A model generated the notes under the pieces. That model saw nothing but the letters and a program-made list of their open reading frames with translations. It did not search any database and had not been told where the DNA came from. The position numbers and the translations under genes are program-made. Source: Aquarana catesbeiana (taxonomy: Eukaryota > Chordata > Amphibia > Anura > Ranidae). From it: 64,000 bases of DNA. Positions 42,961-53,638 of this stretch are shown here, piece by piece. The stretch is taken from NCBI RefSeq assembly GCF_042186555.1, contig NC_133328.1, positions 619,889,592 through 619,953,591 of the forward strand. The letters are read 5' to 3'. How positions within the stretch are numbered: position 1 is the stretch's first letter; each line of letters opens with the position of its first letter.

Positions 42961-43912
42961 ACAGGTGGAATGCTACCCCCGAAAGAGCTGCTTAGTAGAT
43001 TTCCCAGAGTCTTTTGGCTCAGTTAACAGCCCAGGGTTTTTGGTGTTTTTATTTTTAGTTAACTTGGATGAGGTTAGGGAAATGAGAGGGATACTCCAAA
43101 ACTACGTACAAATAGGAGGATACTTCTATAGAACTATGAACCTGTACCAAAATTGAGGAGATTAATATTCCTTTTTTGGAAAGTCCAAGAAAAATCATTT
43201 CACTGGGGACTAAATAGACTCTTCAGGACACCAGACACTACAGTACGTCCCCTGTACACACCCAGATGACTCTAACATATGAGGGATGGCCTCAACTTAC
43301 AGTTTCTAGGATCTCTCTCTCCAGTCTGTAGTCACAAATGTCCTTTGAAAATTGTTTGCTTTCTCCCAATATCCTTCAACCTGGAAGACAGGGGACATCT
43401 TGAGGTACAGACAGTGGCAGCTGGTGCTCCATTTTTTTGGGGGGGGTCGGCAAACCCCCCACCCACCCCCTGCCCACTCGCCGCCCCGGCAGACCCAATC
43501 GAAAGCCCACCAGCCCTGTACTTACCCCATCCAGGTTGCGGACGGCTGCAGCAGCTTCCCCGACTTCTCTTTCCGGCCAATCCGATCGCTTCTGCTCCCG
43601 ACCAATCTGGTCTCAGGACCTACTTCCTGTCCTGATTGGCAGGGAGGAGAAGCAGGAAAACAATAGCAAATGTTGATTTGCTGTTGTCACAAGTGGGTGG
43701 GCTCAGGGCGCAGTGCTCTGCACCCCGAGCCCAACCTTTTGGAAAACAAATAAGAGCCTCCGGTTCTAATCATGTGCTTCACAGAGAAAAAAACCTGTAG
43801 AACTCTATATGTCCAGGATCCCGCATGGAGATTAGGGTCCAGCGCTTTGAGAGAATAACATCTAGTTTGCTAAAGCACCTTGTATAATAAAGTATTTCCT
43901 TTATTTTTGTCT
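42961..43912. other. No gene; one hAT-like end
   Basis: CAGTGGCAGCTGGTGCTCC at about 43,414 followed by T and G runs looks like the left end of a hAT-type element, but no matching right end was found before 43,912. The remainder shows no coding frame. Confidence 0.4.
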
Positions 43913-44284
43913 CCTTTCACATGAACATTACAATTGTGTCCGCCTGTCTGTTTTTCAGGTGGTCCTGATCAGAACCTCCATTCTCCTCTATGGAGCGGTG
44001 GGTGTAAACGGACATGTGTCTGTTTACACTGGCCTACATCCAATCTGATCCACTAAAAACAAATGGATCGGGATTCACTCCCCTCTCTCTGGTGGGATTG
44101 GACCATAAGGCAATCGGGTATAAACGGATGGGCAGTCTGTTTACATTTGACCGCCCATAGAGGAGAGAGGCTTATGCAGAGTGGACACGGACCTGTCATC
44201 TGCCTCCTCAGCAGAGATCCGTGGACAGATCCCCTGCTGCGCAAGCGGATTGCAGGCAGAGCCCTCCCCATGTGAAAGGGGCCT
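43913..44284. mobile_element. MITE-like element with CCTTTCACATG ends
   Basis: CCTTTCACATG on the left is answered by CATGTGAAAGG on the right. The interior has inverted CGTTTAC/GTAAACG-type words (TAAACGGA, TGTTTACA). Target duplication unclear. Related fragment at 33,480-33,655. Confidence 0.6.
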
Positions 44285-44912
44285 TCAAATAAAATACTGA
44301 TTTACATTTTTTGCCCTTTATTTCAGTGCTGCTTGTCTCCTACTACCTCTTTACAGCCACTTTATCTACCTGCACTCCAACGATGGCCACGTGGCATTTC
44401 TTAGGGTGGTTTCTTGATGCTGACGACACTTGACCACATCTGTTTCAAAATGTGTCAGCATGGCTGCTTGTTGTCACCATTGTGAAGAGGTGAAAACATA
44501 AGAGAACAGTTTTGAGGACAGGGGCCAAGTGTTGTCACCATTTAGCCTGAAGCCCCTGAACAAGGACCTTCATAGCAGGACCACCTGGTATAATGTTAAT
44601 GAAAAGTGCAGATTTACAAAGATTAAAAATTTCTTTTGAAATTAACATTAACATGGTAAAGCTTGAACTTGTTTTTAGGCTAGCTTGACACTAGCCCAAC
44701 CTCTGAAAAATGGAGCACGATATTTCAGAGTGCGGTTAGGGATCCTCTGTTGGTTGTTCAGTAGGTGACCCTAAATGCTTTTTTTTGTTTCCGAACAGCA
44801 ATGAGTTGAATATGGGCCCATGGGTCTGGCAGCGACCCTATTGACTTGAATGGCCGAGTGTGAAAGGTGGTGCTGCCTGTCAACTCCTTATGCTGCAGAA
44901 CTAAACTCAATC
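44285..44912. other. No gene seen
   Basis: No frame, terminal repeat or similarity to other parts of the window was recognised. Confidence 0.45.
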
Positions 44913-44927
44913 AACATGAACAATTTT

Positions 44928-47428
44928 TGTTTCAAATCTTTTATTTATTTCAAGAGACCAGAAAACACGAAATACAACATCATCAAGTACATGGGAGATG
45001 AGGAATGACAACCTATCAAATGACAGCATATCAAATGTGACAAGCTTATTCTGTCAGAAATAGTGTATCAAGGTACAGGTACATAGAGCATGGCAAACTT
45101 ATCAACCATTTCTACAAGTATATTTCCATGTCTTTTAAGTGTCTATTCCCTCGGGTTTTAGCCTGTTGCAATATGTGCCTCCGTGCTTCCCGTCTCGGGT
45201 TTTCAAATCTGATTAACCAGAGATGCGGTATATCTCTATCAGGAAATTACAGAAGAATAGGGAGGGGAGAGGAAGAAAGGCGGGGACCAGAGATTGGCGG
45301 GGGGAGGGAACCCCTTACTATGTGGGGGGGGGGAAGTGGGGGGGAGGAATGGGGGAATGGGAGGGAGGTTGGAACCGGCGGAGTGGGGAGAGCGGGGGGG
45401 GCCGGGAGGGGGGGAGGCAGCGAATGTGCATCTCTCTGGACTCTATTCAGTCAGGGAGGGTCGGTAGGACACAGCCATAGTTTGCTGTGTGATTGATGAG
45501 CTTGATGAAGGAGCGCGGCTGTCATGTCATTGCAGCCCGTACGCTCATGAAACGTGTTGCTTGCCAGTGACGTCATTTCTCTTCGCCTGCCTTCCATTTG
45601 CGCTCCAGGCCTTGTTTTGAGTTTCTTCTCCACTGCGGCCAGCTTCACCATCTTGCGGTGTCTACAACATATGGCTAAGCGCCCAGCAAGCAGGAAGAGC
45701 CCCTGACAGATCTGATGATTATCCCCATGATGGATGTATTTTTAATACACATGCCTATTGATGACTTCCGAAATGTGAGTTGCCTATACATGTGATTTGT
45801 AAATAAACTGCTTTTACGTCAACACCCAGAGGCACTTCTCTCTTTGTGTTCCTCTCAGAATTTTGGAACCTGGTTTCAGTTCCCTCCTGAAGGCAGCCCT
45901 GTATGTGGATTCGTTATCATCATTCCTCCTTCCCTATTTCAGTTTTTGGACTTTTATAATTTTATCATTATGGACTTCCCCCTGTTTTTTAAAATGTTAA
46001 TTTAATCCATATATATAATACACTTTTATATATACATATTGTTTGTATGCTACGGGTTTTTAATTTTTTTCCAGATATTTGCGCCTTTACTTGTATACTA
46101 GTCTGCTGTGTGACCCTAAGAAGCTGGATTAGGCTGTCGTGTTGCTTCGAAGAGATGGCGGAGGATGGATTTTTTTATATGTTTTGCTTGGGATACTAAA
46201 AGCATGGAGTAAGAGGAAGGCCGGTTAATTTGCGATTGGACGTTCCGTGAATTTTTGTGCTACATGTTGGAATGTCTTCCAGAACTGTTCTAATTTTGGA
46301 CAGGACCAGAAAACATGGAAGAGTGTTCTCCTGTCTTCTTGGCATCTCCAACAACGGTCCAAGGAGGAGGGGTAGATCTTTTGTAGTTTTGCGGGAGTGT
46401 TTTACCATCTGGTGAGAATTCTAAAATTTGTCTCCTGTATCTTGGTGCATATGGACGACTTATATGTGAAATGGAGGATGTTTTGTCGTTGGCGTGCCGA
46501 GAGTTTATACCAGATGTCTGTCTCCCATGCACTAAGGCATGGCAGGTGGTAGTCGTCTGGTGGCGTGATCAGTAGCTGATAGGCGGCCGATAGGGTATGA
46601 GGCATAGTGCCATCTTCAGAGCAATAGGTCTCAAAGACGATAAGGTTACTGCTAAAGTTGCCCAGAGAAGGTAAAGAACGGAAGAAATGGCTCAATTGGA
46701 GGGCCCTCCAGTGGTCTATCTTAAAGGGGCCCGCTGTGTCCCTGAGCTCTAATAGGGATGGCCAATAGAAAGTGAGATGCTTGGAAATAGCCACTTTGTC
46801 TCAGGGAGTGGAAGATTGGGTCCTGGAGCCCAGGGGGGAATAAAGGGTTCCCCAGTATCGGGTAGAGTGGAGAGTGGGTTGACGTGAGGGGAAACCTAGT
46901 AAAGGCTCGGGCATAATTTAGTTGTTTGATGGCGGTTCCAGTCGATAAGTCTGGTTAGATGTGTTGCCTGTTGGTATTTCCGTAGGTCAGGTACTGCTAG
47001 ACCACCATAGAGTTTGGGGAATGTAAGTTGTCTTCTATTCAATCTCGGTCGCTTGTGGGCCCAGGTAAAGTCCAAGAACATTGTTGCGGCCTGGTTGAAG
47101 TAGTTAGAGAAGATATGGATCGGTAAAGCCTGAAGAAGATACAAAAATTTGGGGAGAATGCTCATCTTAAGGATGTTGTACCTACTGAACCATGAGTGAA
47201 GACCCGTGTGTCACTTTGTGAGTAGTGCCCGTGTGGCTTTCAGTAGTCGAGGGAAGTTCGGAGCAAATAATTTTTATATATTTTGGGGGAATGTATGTGC
47301 CTAGGTATCTCAGGGCTGTTGTCGTCCACTTGAATTTAAAGCTTGCCTGGAGTTGTGTGAGCAGGGGCTGTCTTATACCCCCCCATTGCCTCTGATTTGT
47401 TAAAGTTGATCTTCAAGTTTTACAGGGT
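44928..47428 (-). mobile_element. 5'-truncated L1/Tx1-like LINE, minus strand
   Basis: Flanked by the 15-bp duplication AACATGAACAATTTT (44,913-44,927 and 47,429-47,443). On the minus strand it ends in AAATAAATAAAAGATTTG and A-rich sequence next to the left duplication. The ORF2 C-terminal part is at its right end. A G-rich tract (45,255-45,425) and about 700 bp that may be a nested insert make the 3' region unusually long. Confidence 0.85.
46170..47428 (-). pseudogene. LINE ORF2 C-terminal region, frameshifted
   Basis: Minus frames in order show an RT thumb region (YNILKMSILPKFLYLLQALP, about 47,180-47,110), then RPRLNRRQLTFPKLYGGLAVPDL (about 47,050-46,985), then a helical stretch (YQLLITPPDDYHLPCLSAWE, about 46,600-46,530). 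It ends in a Cys-rich segment around CWRCQED and SCPKLEQFW, about 46,345-46,270. The endonuclease and RT catalytic boxes are absent because the element is 5'-truncated. At least three frame changes occur. It resembles the C-terminal half of the complete LINE at 14.9-18.7 kb but is a different subfamily. Confidence 0.82.
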
Positions 47429-47524
47429 AACATGAACAATTTTGAATCCTTTAATCCTGGCATTAGTAAATAGATAGGAAGGTATATTATATTCTCTTTT
47501 TTTAACCACTAGCCTACCGCCCAC

Positions 47525-47579
47525 CGTCATATGACGGCGGGATGGTATGGCTCTTGTTCTGGGCGGACGTCATATGACG
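47525..47579. promoter_or_regulatory. Paired CGTCATATGACG palindromes near the piggyBac end
   Basis: The 12-bp palindrome stands at 47,525-47,536 and 47,568-47,579, and again at 21,240-21,251 in the short relative, at a similar distance from the terminus. Conservation at this place suggests a transposase-binding site, which is inference. Confidence 0.4.
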
Positions 47580-48119
47580 TGAGCCTGTTTAAACAGGGCA
47601 TGCGCGCGATTGTGTGCGCGCAGCCCTGTACTGTCGGTGGCGGCGTGTCACCGAAACACTGCTCGTCACCAACAGGGGTGAACAGCCACTGGGCATGGCT
47701 GTTTCCCACGTGATCGGCCGTGACTTCATCACGGCCGATCACGAATGGTAACTCCCCGCATTGCGTGGCGAATGCGCGCGATCGTGAGCGTGCTGCGCAT
47801 GCACGTCAGTGGCGGCATGTTCCCGGGAACACTGCTCGTCACCGACGATAGTACACAGCCATTGGCCAGTGCTGTGTACCACGTGAATGGCTGTGATCCA
47901 TTCACAGCCGATCACTAAATGTAAACAAAGAACTGTCCCTAGCTGTTACCAGCTCTTCTCTCCTCACACACCGTTTTCAGTGTGAGGAGAGAAGAGCCAG
48001 GAGCAGTGCGTTACAGATCTATGTTTAGTAGTGTCTGCACCAACACCACACCTGTCCCATCGCCCCCCCAATTGTCATCTGTCACCAAACAGTCACCCCA
48101 TAAAAGTGCACCTGTCACA

Positions 48120-48605
48120 TAAGAGACTGCCATCAGTGACCATCAGCAGTGCAACCGTCACCCATCAGTGACCGTGCCCTGTCACCCGTCACCCATCAGT
48201 GACCGTGCCCTGTCAACCATCAGTGACCATCAGCGATGCACCCATCACCCATCAGTGACCATGGCCTGTCACCCATCATCCATCAGTGACCGTCACCTGT
48301 CAGTGACCGTCGCCTGTCAACCATCTGTGACCATCACCCGTCACCGTCCATGGCCTGTCACCCATCAGTGACCATCGCCTGTCACCCATCAGTGACCGTG
48401 CCCTGTCACCCATCAGTGACCGTGCCCTGTCACCCGTCACCCATCAGTGACCATCAGCAGTGCACCCGTCACCCATCAGTGACCGTGCCCTGTCACCCAT
48501 CAGTAACCGTCGCCTGTCAACCATCTGTGACCATCACCCGTCACCATCCGTGGCCTGTCACCCATCAGTGACCATCGCCCATCACAGCATCATCCCCTCT
48601 CAGTG
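48120..48605 (+). repeat. Minisatellite of CACCCATCAGTGACCGTGCC type
   Basis: Units of about 20-24 bp, often alternating CATCAGTGACC with CCTGTCACC, lie just before the transposase ATG. Similar units also appear inside the transposase at 53,080-53,235. Confidence 0.9.
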
Positions 48606-48829
48606 AACGTCACCTGCCACCCATCTGACACCCGTCGCACAGCTACCCACCACACAGCCATGTCCAAAAGAGTATATACTAGTGAGGAGGCGTTCCAGAT
48701 CCTCTCCATGACTGATGAGAGCACCGGGGAGTTCTCATCAGATTCCAATTCTGAATCAAATTCGGCATTTGAACCGATCAAGAGTAGTAATGATTCGGAT
48801 GAAGAATGGGTTCCCTCTTAAAAGGGCAC

Positions 48830-49485
48830 TGTCACGGAACGCCCCACACTCCGCTTGAGTGCTTCCGTCATATACCGCTTCCTAAGTTCTGGAACACGAG
48901 TCCAATGGATCTGGCTATAGGAACCCCAAGAACTAGACAACACCAGTCTTGGAGTACATCAGAACTGCGTTTATTTTGAGATCTCACAGACCTTTATACA
49001 GCAGGGATGACTCAAAGCTAACCTAATTAACATGACCTAATTTACTACAAAATGTACCCAGACCAGATGACAGTCTTGTGGGCACCGAGCTTCACACATT
49101 AATACAATTAACAATACAAACAACAATCTCCCCCCCTCCTCAGCCTAGACCATTCGTCTATTAGCCAGGGCTGGTGGCTAATGTGATCAGCTCTCTCAAT
49201 TAACATAAACACATGTTGATAACACCAGCATCTCCTCACAGGATGTGTCCCAGCAGAATGAATCAGTCTTATCAGCAGGGGGCTGCTGGAGGAATCCCCC
49301 CTCCCTCTTCAGGGACACAAATATACAGTAAGGAGTCCCCATACAATATATACATGACTGAGTCCGATTAATACAGTTCAGACTGGATTTCTCATTCACC
49401 TCAAATGCTAGGGCCCATAATCGGTGGGCAACAGGCTTGCACACAGTCCTCTCCAACAGCCTCCGCTCTGGCCATGCCCGTGACA
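48830..49485 (-). repeat. 3' LTR of the orphan-ORF element
   Basis: Nearly identical to 51,405-52,059. It differs at about 48,898 (G/A), one extra C at about 49,135, and at about 49,296 and 49,357 (A/G and T/C). Confidence 0.95.
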
Positions 49486-51297
49486 TTTCTCCCCTTTCGG
49501 CAGGAGACTAACACAGGAGGAGACCCCAGACGGGTTGACTCCGAAGTTAGTAAACAGCTCCAGTCCTCTACTGCCTGTACCCACACAGTACCCCAAACAA
49601 ATCATCCCAAACAGTGCACTACTCACCCAGCCATCCTCTGCCTCTCTCAGAGAACATATCTGCCGCTGGAGAGAAGACAGGGTGACTGGGCTCACTCTGT
49701 CATGCTGTTGGGGATCTGGGCCCACTGCCCAGCATCCCTGGGGTATACAGGTGGAGACTGAAGTTCCATCCACCTTCACAGGAAATCCATCCTCTGTTAG
49801 TTGAGGGCAGAGTCCAGCAGTCCTCGGCCCTGTTGCCAGCCCTTCTGCTGGAAACCCCACACCATCTGTTCCGGCTAACTGTTGGAGCAGGCAGCTGGCT
49901 TCCTCCACTCCCAAACTGTGTAGCTGCCATTGGGGAGGTGAGCCGGCTGCTTCCTTTTCCATTCCCTCATCTGGCTGCTGGGACGACATGTCGATGGTAC
50001 TGTCTCCCAGGTACACGGATCTTTGCTGGGGAGGAAAGCCCACTTCCTCCACCCTGGCCAACTGTTGGGGAGGGACAACACACACCTCCTCTCCCTTCTC
50101 CCCCTGTATCTGCTGCTGGGAAGTGATTGCCACCTTCTCACCCTGAGCCTCCGAAACTGCCACAGGTGTGGGGCAGAGGTCTTGGACCCTCTGTCCGGTT
50201 GCCAGCACTTCTGCTGGGGGTTTGCTAGGTGGTTCCTCCTCTACAGAAATGTCTATTAAATCCCCAGTCTCTGGAAGTGGTAAAAGTGTGGGACAGAGGT
50301 CTTGGACCCTCTGTTCAGTTACCAGATCTTCAGCTGGAGAAGTTTGTTTTAACTCCATAGATGCTGCTGGCAGAAAATCACATGTCCCTGTCAGTGTTGT
50401 GGGAGAAAGGCCGACTACCTCTTCTCTCAGGAAGGCCGAAGCCACTGTTGGCGCTGGGCAGAACACAGTGAACTTTGGCCCTGATAGCAGCTCTTCTGCT
50501 GGAGGCTCATCAGGTTGTTCTTCCTCAGCAGAAAAGTCTATCAAATCCCATGTCTCTGCAACTGATGTCGGGGAATAGGGGTTCACCATCTCCTGTCCAT
50601 GGAACCCAGAAGATGTTATCATTTCTGGACAGAGGTTAGCAGAGCTCTGCCCTGTTGTCAGCACTTCAGGTTTGGGGACGGCAATCTCCGGATTTTCCAC
50701 TGCCGATTCTCTGGCATGCTGCTGAACTTGTTCTAGCAGTTTCCTGTATGCCCTTTCCAGATGCTGCTCCTTCCTTAGCAAATGGTCCAGATCAGGTTTG
50801 AGCTCTGAGACCCCTGCAAGACCGAGCATAGACTCTCTATAGTCTCTCATGTCCTCAAGGTCAGGTTCCCCTTCATCGCCAAACATAAAAAGATCTGTAA
50901 GGTTCTCCCACAGCAATCCAGGGCCGCCAAAGTCATATCCCTCCGGAGAGCATTCTGTTGTCTCCCCTAAATATCCCTCCTCTGCGTGCCATTGCAGAGC
51001 CCGATATCGATTGTCCAGCTCTATCTCCTGCTGGACCAACCTGTCCAACTCAGTCACCCATTGCTCCTGGGGCTGCTCTCCCAGGAATGCCATCCGCAAT
51101 GCCCGTTGGTCACTGGCCCGTTGCTCTTGGGTTGGAAAGCACTTGTCCTGTTTTATACCAGCGAGACGGAGGGCTGCAATCCAGAGCTCCACCCGAATCA
51201 GCTGCCTGAGCTCCAGGTATTCATCCTCAGACACAGTCCTGGTGTACGTTGAAAGGATGATCCGCAGCAGCCCCGGGAATTCTGATGCCAGGTCCAT
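49408..51297 (-). CDS. Orphan 629-aa protein of the LTR element, function unknown
   Basis: The ATG at 51,297 lies 89 bp past the primer site, where gag would start, and the frame is uninterrupted to a stop inside the 3' LTR, so the last 25 or so residues are LTR-encoded. Residues 1-200 are rich in Leu/Glu/Arg and probably helical, with coiled-coil-like parts near 75-105 and 160-200. From 200 on the protein is acidic and Pro-rich with five copies of a repeat of the form E-x-L-x-T-G-x6-LCP (near residues 211, 268, 322, 363 and 486), two preceded by DLID and an EEE run (251 and 346). There is no CCHC knuckle, no DTG and no polymerase motif. It could be a highly diverged Gag-like protein or an accessory protein. 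I do not recognise it. Confidence 0.75.
   Translation of the reverse strand: MDLASEFPGLLRIILSTYTRTVSEDEYLELRQLIRVELWIAALRLAGIKQDKCFPTQEQRASDQRALRMAFLGEQPQEQWVTELDRLVQQEIELDNRYRALQWHAEEGYLGETTECSPEGYDFGGPGLLWENLTDLFMFGDEGEPDLEDMRDYRESMLGLAGVSELKPDLDHLLRKEQHLERAYRKLLEQVQQHARESAVENPEIAVPKPEVLTTGQSSANLCPEMITSSGFHGQEMVNPYSPTSVAETWDLIDFSAEEEQPDEPPAEELLSGPKFTVFCPAPTVASAFLREEVVGLSPTTLTGTCDFLPAASMELKQTSPAEDLVTEQRVQDLCPTLLPLPETGDLIDISVEEEPPSKPPAEVLATGQRVQDLCPTPVAVSEAQGEKVAITSQQQIQGEKGEEVCVVPPQQLARVEEVGFPPQQRSVYLGDSTIDMSSQQPDEGMEKEAAGSPPQWQLHSLGVEEASCLLQQLAGTDGVGFPAEGLATGPRTAGLCPQLTEDGFPVKVDGTSVSTCIPQGCWAVGPDPQQHDRVSPVTLSSLQRQICSLREAEDGWVSSALFGMICLGYCVGTGSRGLELFTNFGVNPSGVSSCVSLLPKGEKCHGHGQSGGCWRGLCASLLPTDYGP
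49486..49497 (-). promoter_or_regulatory. Polypurine tract of the LTR element
   Basis: On the minus strand AAAGGGGAGAAA directly precedes the 3' LTR start TGTCACGGGCATGG, the expected position of the plus-strand primer. Confidence 0.85.
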
Positions 51298-51385
51298 ATC
51301 TCCGCTGGGGTGACTGAAGTCTGCTATGCTGATCTTGGATCCAGTTGGAGGTTTGGATGTCCCAGACTTCAGACTTCAGGAAGCT

Positions 51386-51403
51386 ATCCCACTGCTGCCA
51401 CCA
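51386..51403 (-). promoter_or_regulatory. Primer-binding site, tRNA-Leu type
   Basis: Minus strand TGGTGGCAGCAGTGGGAT, one base from the 5' LTR, complements the 3' end of vertebrate tRNA-Leu(UAG) including CCA, with one difference from the sequence I recall. The tRNA identity rests on memory of that tRNA. Confidence 0.75.
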
Positions 51404-51404
51404 A

Positions 51405-52059
51405 TGTCACGGAACGCCCCACACTCCGCTTGAGTGCTTCCGTCATATACCGCTTCCTAAGTTCTGGAACACAAGTCCAATGGATCTGGCTATAGGAACC
51501 CCAAGAACTAGACAACACCAGTCTTGGAGTACATCAGAACTGCGTTTATTTTGAGATCTCACAGACCTTTATACAGCAGGGATGACTCAAAGCTAACCTA
51601 ATTAACATGACCTAATTTACTACAAAATGTACCCAGACCAGATGACAGTCTTGTGGGCACCGAGCTTCACACATTAATACAATTAACAATACAAACAACA
51701 ATCTCCCCCCTCCTCAGCCTAGACCATTCGTCTATTAGCCAGGGCTGGTGGCTAATGTGATCAGCTCTCTCAATTAACATAAACACATGTTGATAACACC
51801 AGCATCTCCTCACAGGATGTGTCCCAGCAGAATGAATCAGTCTTATCAGCAGGGGGCTGCTGGAGGAGTCCCCCCTCCCTCTTCAGGGACACAAATATAC
51901 AGTAAGGAGTCCCCATACAATATATACACGACTGAGTCCGATTAATACAGTTCAGACTGGATTTCTCATTCACCTCAAATGCTAGGGCCCATAATCGGTG
52001 GGCAACAGGCTTGCACACAGTCCTCTCCAACAGCCTCCGCTCTGGCCATGCCCGTGACA
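51405..52059 (-). repeat. 5' LTR of the orphan-ORF element
   Basis: Being the upstream LTR for minus-strand transcription, it carries the active promoter copy. Same TG and CA ends as the other LTR. Confidence 0.95.
51545..51573 (-). promoter_or_regulatory. LTR promoter and poly(A) signals
   Basis: On the minus strand TATAAA (51,573-51,568) is followed 17 bp later by AATAAA (51,550-51,545), a compact U3/R arrangement. The same pair is at 48,998-48,993 and 48,975-48,970 in the 3' LTR, and a similar pair occurs in the solo LTR at 53.6 kb. Confidence 0.6.
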
Positions 52060-53079
52060 GGCACGACGCTCTGGAAACCAGGCAACCGCCAGAAACCAGG
52101 ATTATATTCCCAGGCCCAGTACCAGTGCTGCCGCTAGCAATAGGCCCCAGGAACAAAGGCCCAGTACCAGTGCTGCCGCCAGCGATAGGCCCAGCACACA
52201 AATGCCCAGGCCCAGTACCAGTGCTGCCACATCACACTTGAGTACCAGCAGAGGAAATTCAACTCCCCAACTACTGGAGTGTCACGTTCCCCAAGAGCCA
52301 GGTCCACTACATACATGCCAGATGGTCTTGCCAACCCAACATGGCTGCCTTCCAACTTGGGATCACCAATTATTCCCCCTTTCACAGCACAGCCAGGTGT
52401 GCAGGCCAGCACCCAAAATTTCACTGAGATCGATTTCTTTCACCTGTTTTTGCCCAACACTTTGCTGCAATTCATTGTGGACCAGACAAATTTGTATGCC
52501 CAGCAATATATTGCCAGCAACCCCCAATCATCTTATGCCCGTCCGTTTGAGTGGAGAGATTTGAATTTGGAGGAGTTCAAATTGTTTTTGGGCCTCACCC
52601 TAAACATGGGGCTTACAAAAAAAAATGAAGGACATACCTATTGGTCCACCAACCCCATCCACCATATGCCCATGTATTCTGTCACAATTCCCAGGTCCCG
52701 ATATGAGAGGATTATGAGATTCTTTCATTTTAACGACAACACCCAGTGCCCTCCCCGCAATCATCTAAATTCCGATAAGTTATACAAGATTCGCCCACTG
52801 ATAAATTTTTTTTCCCAACGATTTGCAGAACTCTATGTCCCTGAGCAGCATATATGTGTGGATGAGTCCCTGGTACCATTTTCAGGCCGGCTAGGAATAA
52901 AACAATATATTCCTAGCAAAAAGGCCAAATACGGAATAACATTTTACAAGCTCTGTGAGAGAGCCACGGGATATCTGTATGCGTTCCGCATATATGAAGG
53001 AAGAGATTCCCAGCTCCAGCCCCTCGAGTGCCCAGCCTGTATGAAAGGGAATAGCTCGGTAACAGAGTCATGGCTCATC

Positions 53080-53235
53080 AGAATCAGTGACCGTCGCTTG
53101 TCCACCATCTGTGACCATCACCCGTCACCGTCCATGGCCTGTCACCCATCAGTGACCATCGCCTGTCACCCATCAGTGACCATGCCCTGTCACCCGTCAC
53201 CCATCAGTGACCATGCCCTGTCACCCGTCACTGGG
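53080..53235 (+). repeat. Minisatellite inserted in the transposase coding sequence
   Basis: CATCAGTGACC and CCTGTCACCC units identical in type to those at 48.1-48.6 kb stand between the first and second catalytic Asp regions of the transposase, replacing part of the core. It reads through in frame for about 50 codons before the frame changes. Confidence 0.85.
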
Positions 53236-53638
53236 CACAGCTGGAAAAATCGTATGGGACCTGGCTTGCCCACTTCTGAAAAAAGCATATCATATATACC
53301 TTGACAACTTTTATACCAGCCTGCCCCTTTTCAGACACCTATATATCGAAAAAACCCTGGCCTGCGGAACCTCAAGAAAAAAGGGCTTCCCACAATCCAT
53401 AGTAAACAAAAAGCTGCAAAGGGGGGAAAGAGCAACACTGAGATGCAATGAAGTGCTGGCCTTGAGGTGGAAGGATAGCAGGAACGTGCACATGATGTCC
53501 ACCATTCACGATGACACTACAGTTGTAGTTCAGTGAAGACGAGGTCCCATTGAAAAACCGACATGTGTCCAAGACTATAATCTCTACATGGGGGCGTTTC
53601 AATGACCAAATGATTCAGCCCTATTTGTCAATAAGGAG

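Larger units (their letters stand above)
48830..52059 (-). mobile_element. Young non-autonomous LTR retrotransposon with one orphan ORF
   Basis: Two LTRs of 656 and 655 bp in direct orientation, each TGTCACGG to CCGTGACA, are flanked by the 5-bp duplication GGCAC (48,825-48,829 and 52,060-52,064). The internal part is only about 1.9 kb, with primer site, one long frame and polypurine tract in the right order on the minus strand. No gag, protease, RT or integrase motifs are visible, so it must borrow enzymes. The LTRs differ at about three bases and one C-run length, which implies recent insertion. Confidence 0.93.

Noticed and set aside
49405..50578. Plus-strand frames of 97-136 codons opposite the orphan ORF
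   Set aside because: They are shadows of the 629-codon minus-strand frame, which fits the LTR, primer site and polypurine tract orientation.
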